Shown: piece after piece, positions 24,358 to 33,182 of the stretch | Position numbering within the stretch: position 1 is the stretch's first letter | Layout: the number at the start of each line of letters is the position of its first letter | Source of the DNA: JAVVPO01 sp036655715 | GTDB taxonomy: Bacteria; Bacillota; Clostridia; Lachnospirales; Cellulosilyticaceae | DNA: 35,400 bases | NCBI GenBank assembly: GCA_036655715.1 | Contig: JAVVPO010000017.1 | Span: forward strand, 1-35,400 | Direction: 5' to 3' | Notes under the pieces: model-generated | Databases searched by the model: none | Told to the model about the DNA's origin: nothing | The model's input: only the letters and a program-made list of their open reading frames with translations | Made by a program: the position numbers and the translations under genes

Positions 24358-24780
24358 TTATCCTATAGCAAACATAAGCTCTGCTTTTGCAGCCACTTTA
24401 CCATCTACAGTAGCAATTGCTTCTCCTACTCCTATAGGTCCTCTTTGTTTGATAATACGACACTCTAATTTAAGCACATCACCTGGTACTACTTTTTGTC
24501 TGAATTTAGCCTCTTTGATACCACCAAAGAATGCTACTTTTCCTTTTAATTCTTCTTGGGATAAAAGAGCAATAGCGCCTACTTGCGCAAGTGCTTCTAT
24601 AATAAGTACTCCTGGCATAACAGGGAGCCCTGGGAAATGACCTTGGAAGAATGGCTCGTTAATCGTTACATTCTTATACCCAGTGCATCCCTGACCATCT
24701 TCATGAATTTCCGCTTTATCTACCAATAAGAAAGGATATCTATGTGGAATGATTTCCATAATTTCTTGTGTTGTTAACAT
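24358..24780 (-). CDS. fabZ: 3-hydroxyacyl-ACP dehydratase
   Basis: Removes water from 3-hydroxyacyl-ACP in the elongation cycle. 140 residues with the hot-dog fold. The catalytic histidine is in IPHRYPFLLVD and the glutamate in GHFPGLPVMPGVLIIEAL. The ATG at 24780 is preferred because AGGGGG lies 9 bases before it; an ATG 6 bases upstream is too close to the site. No FabA or FabM gene is in this operon, so how unsaturated chains arise is not shown here. Confidence 0.94.
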   Translation of the reverse strand: MLTTQEIMEIIPHRYPFLLVDKAEIHEDGQGCTGYKNVTINEPFFQGHFPGLPVMPGVLIIEALAQVGAIALLSQEELKGKVAFFGGIKEAKFRQKVVPGDVLKLECRIIKQRGPIGVGEAIATVDGKVAAKAELMFAIG

Positions 24781-24797
24781 ATGCATCTGCCCCCTAA

Positions 24798-25250
24798 TTA
24801 TTGAATTACAAATAATGGTTGATTGTACTCTACCATTGATTCGCTTTCTACAAGGATATCTGTAATCACACCATCAGCATCCGCTTCTACTTCATTCATA
24901 AGTTTCATGGCTTCAATGATACACACTATATCTCCCTTTTTAACTTTAGAACCAATTTTTACAAATGGTTCTTGTCCTGGGCTACTAGATGGATAGAATG
25001 TTCCTACTAACGGCGCTGTTACCTCATGCCCTCTTATTTGATTACTACTTTCAGTATTAATATTTACTTCTGTTGTAGCTGATTGCATATTAGCAACTAG
25101 AGGCGCTGTCATTTGAACTGGGCTACTTGCATAAGCTATTTCTTTTTCACGCCCAAGTTCTAGCTCGAATCCCTCTACGTTTAATTTAAGTTTAGTAAGG
25201 TCAGAATCTTTAAATTCACCGATTAATTCTTTGATTAAATCTATATTCAT
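24798..25250 (-). CDS. accB: biotin carboxyl carrier protein of acetyl-CoA carboxylase
   Basis: Carries the biotin between AccC and the AccAD transferase. 150 residues: an N-terminal segment (1-40), a flexible Ser/Thr/Asn-rich linker (about 41-75) and the biotinyl domain (76-150). Biotin attaches to Lys116 in EAMKLMNE. Its ATG directly follows the fabF stop codon (0-base gap), so its ribosome site GGAGAGG lies inside fabF. Confidence 0.95.
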   Translation of the reverse strand: MNIDLIKELIGEFKDSDLTKLKLNVEGFELELGREKEIAYASSPVQMTAPLVANMQSATTEVNINTESSNQIRGHEVTAPLVGTFYPSSSPGQEPFVKIGSKVKKGDIVCIIEAMKLMNEVEADADGVITDILVESESMVEYNQPLFVIQ

Positions 25251-26495
25251 TTAAGCCTCTCCTCTCCACTTTTTAAGTAAGATCGTTCCGTTATGACCAC
25301 CAAATCCTAATGAGTTACTCATAGCATATTCAATGTCTACTTCTCTTCCTTCATTAGGAATACAATCTAAATCACAGTCTTCATCTGGCACCTTATAACC
25401 TATTGTAGCTGGTAAGAATCCATCTTCTAAAGCTTTGGCTATTGCAATGGTTTCTACTGCTCCGGCAGCTCCTAAAAGATGTCCTGTCATAGATTTAGTA
25501 GAGCTAACTGCTACTTTTGTCTCTTCACCAAATACTTTTTTGATAGCTATGGTCTCAAACTTGTCATTGTAACTTGTACTTGTACCATGGGCATTGATAT
25601 AACCTACTTCTTCAGGTTTAATACCTGCTTCATCTATAGCTAATTGCATTGCACGCGCTGCACCTTCTCCATCTGGTGATGGTGAAGTAATATGGTAAGC
25701 ATCACCTGTTGCACCATAACCTACAACCTCGGCTATAATATGAGCTCCTCTTTTTGTCGCATGCTCAAGTGTTTCCATAACGACTACACCTGCGCCTTCT
25801 CCCATGACAAATCCATTTCTTTCTTTATCAAAAGGAATAGAAGCTCTCTTTGGATCGCTAGACTTACTAAGTGCTGTAAGGGCTTGGAATCCTGCAATAC
25901 TTACTGGTGTTATAGCAGCTTCTGAACCTCCAGCAAAAATCACATCATTTTCTCCTGCTTTAAGTGCCTTAAAAGCATCTCCTATACAATGAGTTGCTGA
26001 AGCGCAAGCTGTAACAATCGTTGTACATATTCCTTTTGCACCTGTATAGATAGCAACATTTCCTGCTGCCATATTTGTAATAGCCATTGGGATAAAGAAT
26101 GGTGATACTCTTTTTGGTCCACGCTCATTAAGTGTCACTACCGCTTGTTCAATTGTTGAAATCCCACCGATTCCTGAACCGATAATGGTTCCCACTCTTG
26201 TTGTATCTTCATTTGCCATATCAAGACCCGCATCTGCCATAGCCTCTTTGGCTGCATAGATTGCAAATTGAGAGAATTTATCCAATCTTCTTAGTTCTTT
26301 TTTCTCTATATGTTTACTCGCATCAAAGTTTTTAACCTCTCCTGCTAATGTTACATCATATCCTTCTGTTAATTCAAAGTTAGTAATAGTATCTATACCG
26401 CATACACCGGCTTTCATATTATTCCAAAACTCTTCTTTGCTATTTCCAATAGGCGATACTACTCCTACACCTGTAATAACGACTCTTTGACTCAT
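25251..26495 (-). CDS. fabF: 3-oxoacyl-ACP synthase II
   Basis: Condensing enzyme for chain elongation. 414 residues with thiolase fold. Catalytic Cys164 lies in TACASATHC, with the two histidines in NAHGTSTSYND and SMTGHLLGAAGA. The C-terminal NSLGFGGHNGTILLKK is diagnostic. The ATG at 26495 has a perfect AAGGAGGA site; an in-frame upstream start would add 15 residues that overlap fabG and do not look like FabF. Confidence 0.96.
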   Translation of the reverse strand: MSQRVVITGVGVVSPIGNSKEEFWNNMKAGVCGIDTITNFELTEGYDVTLAGEVKNFDASKHIEKKELRRLDKFSQFAIYAAKEAMADAGLDMANEDTTRVGTIIGSGIGGISTIEQAVVTLNERGPKRVSPFFIPMAITNMAAGNVAIYTGAKGICTTIVTACASATHCIGDAFKALKAGENDVIFAGGSEAAITPVSIAGFQALTALSKSSDPKRASIPFDKERNGFVMGEGAGVVVMETLEHATKRGAHIIAEVVGYGATGDAYHITSPSPDGEGAARAMQLAIDEAGIKPEEVGYINAHGTSTSYNDKFETIAIKKVFGEETKVAVSSTKSMTGHLLGAAGAVETIAIAKALEDGFLPATIGYKVPDEDCDLDCIPNEGREVDIEYAMSNSLGFGGHNGTILLKKWRGEA

Positions 26496-26520
26496 ATCTA
26501 ATCCTCCTAAGGAAAATGGA

Positions 26521-27264
26521 CTACATCGCCATTCCACCATCTACTTTAATTACTTCTCCCGTTACATAACTTGAAAGGTCACTTGCTAAGAATAATGCTA
26601 CATTAGCTACTTCTTTAGTCTGACCAAATCTATTAAATGGAATATTTTTCATTACGTTATCTTTAATAGTGTCTGCTAATTTATCTGTCATATCAGACAT
26701 GATAAATCCTGGTGCAATCGCATTAATTCTTAGATTCTTTGAAGCAAATTCACGTGCCGCTGATTTGGTAAATCCAATAACTCCAGCTTTTGAAGCTGCG
26801 TAGTTACATTGACCAATATTTCCTGTAATACCTACTACAGATGTCATATTGATAATACTTCCACCAGATCTCATCATGATTCTTGACGCGTGTTTTGTAC
26901 AATTGAAAACGCCTTTTAAATTCACATCTACTACTGACTCAAATTCATTTTCAGTCATACGAATAAGCAGCATATCTTTTGTAATTCCTGCGTTATTTAC
27001 TAATATATCTAATTTCCCAAAAGCTTTGATTGTTTCATCTACTAAATGCTTTGCTGCATCAAAGTTTGAAATATCTGCTTCAATAGCAATAGCTTCCCCA
27101 CCCATTGCTTTAATTTCATCTACCACTAATTGCGCTTTCGCTGTGGAGCGCTCAAATGGATAATTCACAACTACCTTAGCTCCATTTTGTGCATACGTTA
27201 AGGCTATTTCTTTGCCTATTCCATTACTACTTCCTGTTACTATCGCTACTTTATCCTTTAACAT
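26521..27264 (-). CDS. fabG: 3-oxoacyl-ACP reductase
   Basis: NADPH-dependent reduction of 3-oxoacyl-ACP. 247 residues, short-chain dehydrogenase fold. The cofactor loop is TGSSNGIG (10-17), NNAG is at 90-93, and the catalytic set Ser142, Tyr155, Lys159 is complete. It overlaps fabD by 14 bases, indicating coupled translation. Confidence 0.96.
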   Translation of the reverse strand: MLKDKVAIVTGSSNGIGKEIALTYAQNGAKVVVNYPFERSTAKAQLVVDEIKAMGGEAIAIEADISNFDAAKHLVDETIKAFGKLDILVNNAGITKDMLLIRMTENEFESVVDVNLKGVFNCTKHASRIMMRSGGSIINMTSVVGITGNIGQCNYAASKAGVIGFTKSAAREFASKNLRINAIAPGFIMSDMTDKLADTIKDNVMKNIPFNRFGQTKEVANVALFLASDLSSYVTGEVIKVDGGMAM

Positions 27265-28198
27265 GATATCCTCCTAGCTCACTTAACACTTTATTAAGTG
27301 ATTCACTATCTTCTATATTAAATACTTTTACGTCTTTTGAAATCTTAGTCATAAAGCCACATAGAGTCTTTTTCACACCTATTTCTATAAATGTATCAAA
27401 TCCTTCTGAAATAAGATGCTCGATACTTTCTCTAAATCTTACACCATTCACTATTTGTAGTGGAATATTCTCTACTACTTCAGCTTTGTTCATGTATCTT
27501 GCTGTAACATTACTTATAACTTTAGTTGTTGGTTCATTAAAGTTAAATCTACTAAGTTCAGCAGCTAACTGATCTGCTGCCGCTTGCATAAGCGGACTAT
27601 GGAATGCTCCACTCACATTAAGTGGCATAACTCTTCTTGCTCCTTTTGCTTTCAGTAAAGGGGTCGCTTTTTCTATGGCTACTTTTTCTCCCGAAATGAC
27701 AACTTGCCCTGGGCAATTGTCGTTGGCTAGTGTTATGATATGTCCTTCTTGTCTTACCTTCTCACATACTTCTTGTATATCTTCATTTGTAAGACCTATT
27801 ACGGCAGCCATACCGCCTTCACTTTTGCCTGCACATGCTTCCATGTAACAAGCTCTTTTTTCTACTAATTTTAAAGCCTCTTCAAAAGTTAACACACCAC
27901 TTGCAACAAGTGCGCTATACTCTCCTAAGCTAAATCCAAGAACTGCTTCAGGCACAATCCCTTGCGCCTTGGCAGCATTAAAGGCAGCTATACTTGTGGT
28001 GAAAAGTGCTCCTTGCGTATAACGAGTTTGATTTATAATGGCGTTTTGATCTGTAAAGCATACTTCTTTCACATCCCAGTCTAATACCTCTGATGCCTTA
28101 TCAAATATTGCTTTACTCTCTAAATAATGTTCATATAAGTCCTTGCCCATGCCTGCATATTGCACACCTTGACCTGAAAATAAAAATGCTACTTTCAC
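27251..28198 (-). CDS. fabD: malonyl-CoA:ACP transacylase
   Basis: Loads malonyl groups on ACP. 315 residues. The active Ser90 is in GFSLGEYSALVASG; the catalytic His is in VSGAFHSPLM; the N-terminus KVAFLFSGQG is typical. Two GTG starts are possible, 28207 and 28198; I prefer 28198 because it gives the usual family N-terminus and has AGGTAGG 8 bases before it. No ATG lies nearby. Confidence 0.94.
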   Translation of the reverse strand: MKVAFLFSGQGVQYAGMGKDLYEHYLESKAIFDKASEVLDWDVKEVCFTDQNAIINQTRYTQGALFTTSIAAFNAAKAQGIVPEAVLGFSLGEYSALVASGVLTFEEALKLVEKRACYMEACAGKSEGGMAAVIGLTNEDIQEVCEKVRQEGHIITLANDNCPGQVVISGEKVAIEKATPLLKAKGARRVMPLNVSGAFHSPLMQAAADQLAAELSRFNFNEPTTKVISNVTARYMNKAEVVENIPLQIVNGVRFRESIEHLISEGFDTFIEIGVKKTLCGFMTKISKDVKVFNIEDSESLNKVLSELGGYHVKG

Positions 28199-28238
28199 TT
28201 TTCCCACCTACCTATTTTCTTGTTAAAATATTTTTACA

Positions 28239-29195
28239 TTAATTAGTTTGACTTTCAAAGTTTACTTTAGCCGAAGCTGTTCCCATGAGGTTTGTAAGCT
28301 CACTTACTAGTTCTTCTATAATTTCTTTTGCTGTTTGTTCTTTAGTAATCATTCCTGCGATTTGCCCAGACATTACTGTCCCGTTGACTACGTCACCTTC
28401 TACAACCGCAAGTCTTAGTGCTCCTATACCTCTTGCTTCTAACTCTTCTACAGATGCGCCACTTTTTTCCATCTTATCAAGTTCACGTGTGAATTTATTA
28501 CGAAGACCCCTTACAGGATGCCCCGTACTCCTACCCGTTACTACTGCATCAATATCACTTGCTTTAATTACTCTTGCTTTGTAACTTTCATGTACTTGAC
28601 ACTCTTTAGCTACCAAGAATCTCGTACCGATTTGAATACCTTCTGCACCCAACATAAGTGCTGCAGCAAATCCTCTACCATCACCAATTCCACCAGCTGC
28701 TATAACTGGAACCTCTACAGCATCTACAACTTGCGGTGTAAGTACCATCGTTGTAAGCTCGCCAACATGACCACCAGCTTCACAACCTTCTACAATCACT
28801 GCATCCGCCCCACCTTTAGCCATTCTTCTAGCTATAGCTACTGATGGTACGACTGGAATCACCTTAATATTATTTTGTTGCCATATATCCATGTATTTCC
28901 CTGGGTTACCTGCACCTGTTGTAACAATTGTCACCCCTTCTTCGACAACTATCTGTGCTACTTCCTCTACAAAAGGACTTAGTAACATGATATTGACTCC
29001 AAAAGGCTTGTTAGTAAGCGCTTTACACGCTCTAATCTCTTGTCTTAACCAATCTGCTGGTGCATTACCTGCTGCTATAATCCCAAGACCTCCAGCCTCA
29101 GATACAGCGGCAGCTATGGCGTGATTTGCAACCCACGCCATGCCCCCCTGAAAAATAGGATATTGAATATTTAGCATTTCACAAATACGATTCAT
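28239..29195 (-). CDS. fabK: enoyl-ACP reductase II (FMN-dependent)
   Basis: Last reductive step of the elongation cycle, the FabK type rather than FabI. 318 residues, TIM-barrel of the nitronate monooxygenase-like fold. Motifs: YPIFQGGMAWVANHAIAAAVSEAGGLGIIAAGN at the N-terminus, EGCEAGGHVG and VIAAGGIGDGRGFAAALMLGAEGIQIGTRFL for FMN binding. FabK enzymes resist triclosan. The ATG at 29195 has AAAGGAG 7 bases upstream and is preferred to a TTG 6 bases before it. No fabI is seen in the operon. Confidence 0.94.
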   Translation of the reverse strand: MNRICEMLNIQYPIFQGGMAWVANHAIAAAVSEAGGLGIIAAGNAPADWLRQEIRACKALTNKPFGVNIMLLSPFVEEVAQIVVEEGVTIVTTGAGNPGKYMDIWQQNNIKVIPVVPSVAIARRMAKGGADAVIVEGCEAGGHVGELTTMVLTPQVVDAVEVPVIAAGGIGDGRGFAAALMLGAEGIQIGTRFLVAKECQVHESYKARVIKASDIDAVVTGRSTGHPVRGLRNKFTRELDKMEKSGASVEELEARGIGALRLAVVEGDVVNGTVMSGQIAGMITKEQTAKEIIEELVSELTNLMGTASAKVNFESQTN

Positions 29196-29219
29196 AATCA
29201 ATCTCCTTTATCCTATTAA

Positions 29220-29447
29220 CTATTTTCTATCTTCTATATATTTAACAGCGTCTCCAACTGTTTTGATACTTTCTACATCTTCATTTGAAATAGCTACTCC
29301 GAATTCATCTTCAAGAGCCATTACGATTTCGAATAAATCTAATGAATCTGCTTCTAAGTCTTCTTTAAAGCTTGCTGTAAGTACAACCTGAGCTGCATCT
29401 ACACCTAATTTGTCTGCTACGATTTCTTGTAATTTTTCTAATACCAT
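29220..29447 (-). CDS. acpP: acyl carrier protein
   Basis: Small acidic four-helix carrier, 75 residues. The phosphopantetheine attachment serine is Ser35 in EADSLDLFE, and helix 2 continues as IVMALEDEFGV. It has a strong AGGAGGA site, fitting the high amount needed. A 79-base gap separates it from fabH, larger than other gaps in the operon, so extra control is possible there. Confidence 0.96.
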   Translation of the reverse strand: MVLEKLQEIVADKLGVDAAQVVLTASFKEDLEADSLDLFEIVMALEDEFGVAISNEDVESIKTVGDAVKYIEDRK

Positions 29448-29526
29448 TTTTAATTCCTCCTAAATTTAATTACCTTTTTATTTTGTTTAATCTATATATC
29501 TTAAAGGTCTAAACCTGTTAAGAGCT

Positions 29527-30489
29527 CTACCACTCGAGAAGCATACTTCCCCAAGTAAGTCCACCACCAAACCCGCATAAAACAACTTTATCACCAGGTT
29601 TTAAAAATTCCTTTGCTTCACTTAAAGCGATAGGAATAGTAGCGGCAGATGTGTTGCCGTAGTTTGCTAAGTTCTTGAAGAATTTAGTACTATCTACTCC
29701 AATTTTCTTGGCTACACTATCCATAATTCTTTCATTGGCTTGATGAAGTATAAACATATCTACATCCTGCATACCAACACCAGTACCCTCTAATACCTTT
29801 TCAATACTACTAGGCACTACATGTGTTGCAAATTTATAAACTGCTCTACCATCCATATACATATGCCCAAGTTCTGTATCATCTTTAAAATATGGATTAT
29901 TAAGCTTTCTTCCTGATAAAGTTAAGGCATTCCCAGAAGCTCCATCACTCTCACTATAAATATTAATTATGTTGTTTTTATGAGTTTTTTGGTATACTGC
30001 CGCTCCTGCCCCGTCGCCAAATAGTACACACGTCGCTCTGTCTTCCCAATTTACAACCTTGCTCAGTACTTCTGCTCCTATAATAAGGGCTGTTTCACTT
30101 CTACCTAATTTGATAGCATCTGCAGCGACCATAGAAGCATATAAGAACCCACTACACGCTGCAGTAATATCAAATGCTGTTGCATGAGTCGCACCTATAG
30201 CTTCTTGCACTAGGCAAGCTGTACTTGGCATAACACTATCAGGTGTAATAGTCGCAACGATAATAAGATCTATAGTTTCAGGATCAATGCCCCCATCTAG
30301 CATAGCAGCTTTTGCAGCCTCAATAGCTAACTGAGTTGTTGTCTCTCCCTTAGATAAATATCTAGTACTAATACCTGTTCTACTTTTTATCCATTCGTCT
30401 GTTGTATCTACTACCTTGGACAAATCATCATTGGTTACCCTATTACTTGGTAAAGCCTTGCCTGTTCCAACAATTTTTACTCCATTCAT
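29527..30489 (-). CDS. fabH: 3-oxoacyl-ACP synthase III
   Basis: Starts fatty acid synthesis by joining an acyl-CoA primer with malonyl-ACP. 320 residues. The triad is complete: Cys112 in TAACSGFLYASMVA, His in FILHQANERI and Asn in NYGNTSAATIP. The ATG at 30489 has AAAAGGAGTGA before it. The start lies 6 bases downstream of the regulator's stop codon region, so fabT and fabH are transcribed together. Confidence 0.96.
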   Translation of the reverse strand: MNGVKIVGTGKALPSNRVTNDDLSKVVDTTDEWIKSRTGISTRYLSKGETTTQLAIEAAKAAMLDGGIDPETIDLIIVATITPDSVMPSTACLVQEAIGATHATAFDITAACSGFLYASMVAADAIKLGRSETALIIGAEVLSKVVNWEDRATCVLFGDGAGAAVYQKTHKNNIINIYSESDGASGNALTLSGRKLNNPYFKDDTELGHMYMDGRAVYKFATHVVPSSIEKVLEGTGVGMQDVDMFILHQANERIMDSVAKKIGVDSTKFFKNLANYGNTSAATIPIALSEAKEFLKPGDKVVLCGFGGGLTWGSMLLEW

Positions 30490-30494
30490 CTGTA

Positions 30495-30959
30495 TCACTC
30501 CTTTTTCGGATTTTTAGTAAGGTGATACTTCTCCTTAAAGAATCCGCTTACTCTGGTAAGTGATGCTATCAAGATTTCATGATCTTCATTTGAGAGTTCT
30601 TCTATCATATACTCAACCATTTCATTGTGGAAAGATTCATGAATACGATAAGCCAGCTTTCCTCTACGTGTTAATTCTATCTCTACAAATCTTCGATCTT
30701 CTTTAGATCTATCTCTTGTTACATATTCTTTTTTCACTAACCTATTAATAGAAGTTGTGAGTGTTCCTACTGTAACGCCTACTTGATCCGCTACATCTGT
30801 CATCGTTCTAGAACCAAGTCCTATAGTTTCAATAACATGCATCTCTGTAATAGATAAGTCTTTAAAAGGACCTGATTGTAAAGCTACTTTCTCAATAGTT
30901 AAAATTTCATTAAATAGCTCTACCAATAACTCATTGACTATTTTTACCGTGCTTTGCAA
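30495..30959 (-). CDS. fabT: MarR-family regulator of fatty acid synthesis (FabT-like)
   Basis: A 154-residue winged-helix regulator. The helix-turn-helix (about 56-85) reads TMTDVADQVGVTVGTLTTSINRLVKKEYV, followed by the wing RDRSKEDRRFVEIELT. Its place as the first gene before fabH, with acpP, fabK, fabD, fabG and fabF, matches the streptococcal FabT arrangement, where long-chain acyl-ACP acts as corepressor. The start is a TTG at 30959 with GGAGGAG 7 bases upstream; no in-frame ATG exists before the HTH. It likely represses its own operon through the sites at 30997-31030. Confidence 0.88.
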   Translation of the reverse strand: MQSTVKIVNELLVELFNEILTIEKVALQSGPFKDLSITEMHVIETIGLGSRTMTDVADQVGVTVGTLTTSINRLVKKEYVTRDRSKEDRRFVEIELTRRGKLAYRIHESFHNEMVEYMIEELSNEDHEILIASLTRVSGFFKEKYHLTKNPKKE

Positions 30960-30996
30960 TTGAAATCTCCTCCACCATCTGTTCTTCGCAAAATAC

Positions 30997-31009
30997 TTTG
31001 TATATCAAA
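30997..31009. promoter_or_regulatory. FabT-box-like operator
   Basis: Plus strand TTTGTATATCAAA, a palindrome TTTG-N5-CAAA. The published streptococcal FabT box is roughly TTTGA-N3-TCAAA, so it differs at one position. It lies just downstream of the fab promoter -10 box, before fabT. Confidence 0.55.
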
Positions 31010-31015
31010 TTATTT

Positions 31016-31030
31016 TATACTCAAAGTATA
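31016..31030. promoter_or_regulatory. palindrome over the fab -10 box
   Basis: Perfect inverted repeat TATACT-CAA-AGTATA. The minus-strand copy of TATACT is the -10 box of the fab promoter; the plus-strand copy could serve a divergent promoter. It contains a CAAA half-site like the neighbouring FabT-like box. Confidence 0.5.
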
Positions 31031-31053
31031 CAAGCCAAAAAAAATATTGTCAA
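31025..31053 (-). promoter_or_regulatory. promoter of the fabT-fab-acc operon
   Basis: Minus strand TTGACA (31053-31048), 17-base spacer, TATACT (31030-31025). A near-consensus promoter, about 65 bases before the fabT start. Confidence 0.8.
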
Positions 31054-31091
31054 GAGCTTATTTAGGTAGACTTTTCTAAACTCTTGGCAAT
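31046..31091 (+). repeat. inverted repeat in the fabT/DUF5658 intergenic region
   Basis: Arms 31046-31056 and 31081-31091 pair over 11 bases with one T-G wobble that holds only in plus-strand RNA, and an inner helix TTTAG/CTAAA (31061-31065, 31076-31080). It ends 9 bases before the ribosome site of the DUF5658 gene and includes the -35 box of the fab promoter. Confidence 0.5.
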
Positions 31092-31116
31092 ACTTTATTC
31101 AGGAGGTGTTATTTAT

Positions 31117-31467
31117 ATGCTTAAAACTCTTACTTGCTCAGGCAGTGCTAACTTAAAATCAAAACTCACTTTAGTATATATCTTAAATGCTATCGATATT
31201 GTCTTTACTTTTGGTTTACTAAAGACCGGTCTCTTTTATGAAGCTAATGTACTTATGTCTTCTATTGTAGAAAGTGCTTTCCTCAGTATTTTTGTAAAGC
31301 TCCTTCTCCCCGCGGTGCTTATTATTTACATCCTTTTTAGACTTGATGATAACAGACAACCCAATCTAAGAACTTGCAACTTTTTCATCTGTCTAGTTCT
31401 CTTTATGTATATGATTATCGATTTCTTACACCTATTTTTTACTTTTAGTTGCTTAATTCTTTTATAA
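31117..31467 (+). CDS. DUF5658-like small membrane protein
   Basis: A 116-residue protein with about three hydrophobic helices (roughly 17-36, 55-74, 87-113). The stretch LVYILNAIDIVFTFGLLKTGLFYEANVLMS resembles DUF5658 proteins, in which a LN-x-x-D-x-x-F-T-x-x-L pattern precedes EANPLM. Function unknown. The ATG at 31117 has a perfect AGGAGGTG 8 bases upstream; an earlier in-frame start lies inside the hairpin and has no site. It is divergent from the fab operon and precedes an ABC-F gene by 96 bases. Confidence 0.68.
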   Translation: MLKTLTCSGSANLKSKLTLVYILNAIDIVFTFGLLKTGLFYEANVLMSSIVESAFLSIFVKLLLPAVLIIYILFRLDDNRQPNLRTCNFFICLVLFMYMIIDFLHLFFTFSCLILL

Positions 31468-31563
31468 ATATTTTTTTCTCTTCCTTTATATTCATTTTAC
31501 TTTTCTCTATTTTTTTATTATTATATATAAGGAACTAGATTTAACTTCAAAAGGAGATAGATA

Positions 31564-33120
31564 ATGAGTATATTAAATGTAAAAGATGTCACTCACGGGT
31601 TTGGATCTCGTAGTATATTAGAAAATGTATCATTTAGATTATTAAAAGGGGAACACGTTGCTCTTGTAGGAGCAAATGGTGAAGGTAAATCCACTTTCTT
31701 AAATATTATTACAGGCAAGCTTATGCCAGATGAAGGTATTGTTGAATGGTCTAACCGCGTAACTGTTGGTTACCTCGATCAGCACTCTGCACTTGCACCT
31801 GGTACAAGCATTCGCGATAATCTTCGCCTTGCTTTTGATGACTTATTTAGCTTAGAACAAGAAATGTTAGCTGCCTATGACAAAATGGGCGAAGCTTCTG
31901 ATGATGAAGTAACTAAACTTATGGAGGATGCTGCAGATATCCAAAATATCCTTGATAATAGTGGTTTCTATATATTAGACTCTAAAATCGATGAAGTTTC
32001 ACAAGGTTTAGGCCTTAGCGAAATCGGTTTAGACAAAAAAGTTGATGAGCTTAGTGGCGGTCAACGTACTAAAGTTCTTCTTACTAAATTACTTCTTCAA
32101 AACCCTAGTATCCTGATACTCGATGAGCCTACTAACTACTTAGATGTAAACCACATCGAATGGCTTAAGAGATATCTACAAAACTACGAAAATGCCTTTA
32201 TGTTAGTATCACATGATGTGCCATTTATCAATGAAGTATGCAACCTTATCTATCATGTTGAAAACTCAGAGTTAACACGCTATGTAGGAAACTATGATGA
32301 ATTCGTAAGACTTAACGAACTTAAAAAACGTCAACAAGAAAAAGCTTATGAAAAACAACAAAAAGAAATTGATAGACTTGAAGATTTCATTGCTCGTAAC
32401 AAGGCACGTGTTGCTACAACAGGCATGGCAAAAAGCCGTATGAAACAACTTGACAAAATGGAAATTGTTGATAAACCTCGTGAAAAAATCAAACCTATAT
32501 TTAACTTCAGGTACTCAAAAGCACCTAGTCGCTTCCTTATTGAAGCAACAGATCTTATTATCGGATATGATGAGCCACTTACAACAGCGCTTAACTTCAA
32601 AATTGAGCGTGGTAAAAAAATCGCTATTTGCGGTGTTAACGGACTTGGTAAATCAACACTCTTAAAAACTCTACTCGGTATATTAAAACCCATCGAAGGA
32701 AATATCGAGTTTGGTGAAAACTTAGATTATGGTTATTTCGCCCAAGAGGATTCTAGAGATAACTTCACTACTGCTCTTGATGAGCTATGGAATGATTATC
32801 CATCTATGACCAACCATGAAGTACGTACTGAGCTTGCAAGATGTGGTTTAACAACAGAACACATCACAAGCCCAATGAAAGTTCTTTCTGGTGGAGAAAA
32901 TGCAAAAGTAAGACTTGCTAAGATCTTCCACCAAGATCTGAACTTACTTGTACTCGATGAGCCTACAAACCATTTAGACGTAGAAGCGAAAGATGAGCTT
33001 GAAAAAGCTATTCGTGAATTCCCAGGAACTGTAGTTCTTGTATGTCATGAACCTTACTTCTACGAAACCTTTATAACCGATGTTTGGAACGTAGAAGATT
33101 GGACAACTAAGGTTATCTAA
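31564..33120 (+). CDS. ABC-F family ATPase (ribosome-associated type)
   Basis: Soluble protein with two ATPase domains and no membrane part, 518 residues. Domain 1: Walker A GANGEGKST (36-44), signature LSGGQ, Walker B ILILDEPTNYLD. Linker: a charged helical region (about 240-310) with ARNKARVATTGMAKSRMKQLDKME, the part that reaches the ribosome P-site in characterised ABC-F proteins. Domain 2: Walker A GVNGLGKST, signature LSGGENAKVRLA, Walker B LLVLDEPTNHLD. It resembles the housekeeping YkpA/YbiT-like group more than the Vga/Lsa antibiotic-resistance group, but this cannot be settled by eye. An AAAGGAGATAG site precedes the ATG. A terminator follows. Confidence 0.86.
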   Translation: MSILNVKDVTHGFGSRSILENVSFRLLKGEHVALVGANGEGKSTFLNIITGKLMPDEGIVEWSNRVTVGYLDQHSALAPGTSIRDNLRLAFDDLFSLEQEMLAAYDKMGEASDDEVTKLMEDAADIQNILDNSGFYILDSKIDEVSQGLGLSEIGLDKKVDELSGGQRTKVLLTKLLLQNPSILILDEPTNYLDVNHIEWLKRYLQNYENAFMLVSHDVPFINEVCNLIYHVENSELTRYVGNYDEFVRLNELKKRQQEKAYEKQQKEIDRLEDFIARNKARVATTGMAKSRMKQLDKMEIVDKPREKIKPIFNFRYSKAPSRFLIEATDLIIGYDEPLTTALNFKIERGKKIAICGVNGLGKSTLLKTLLGILKPIEGNIEFGENLDYGYFAQEDSRDNFTTALDELWNDYPSMTNHEVRTELARCGLTTEHITSPMKVLSGGENAKVRLAKIFHQDLNLLVLDEPTNHLDVEAKDELEKAIREFPGTVVLVCHEPYFYETFITDVWNVEDWTTKVI

Positions 33121-33136
33121 TTTATACGCTTAAACG

Positions 33137-33180
33137 AAAAAAAGCCAGACACTCTCCCGAAGGACAGAGTCTGGCTTTTT
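33137..33180 (+). terminator. terminator of the ABC-F gene
   Basis: Stem AGCCAGA...CTCT with AGAGTCTGGCT (33141-33155 and 33166-33176), a 2-base bulge, an A-rich 5' flank and TTTTT on the 3' side. It begins 16 bases after the stop codon. Confidence 0.85.
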
Positions 33181-33182
33181 GT

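Noticed and set aside
24191..24640. 149-codon open frame opposite accC/fabZ
   Set aside because: Antisense shadow crossing two real genes; no ribosome site.
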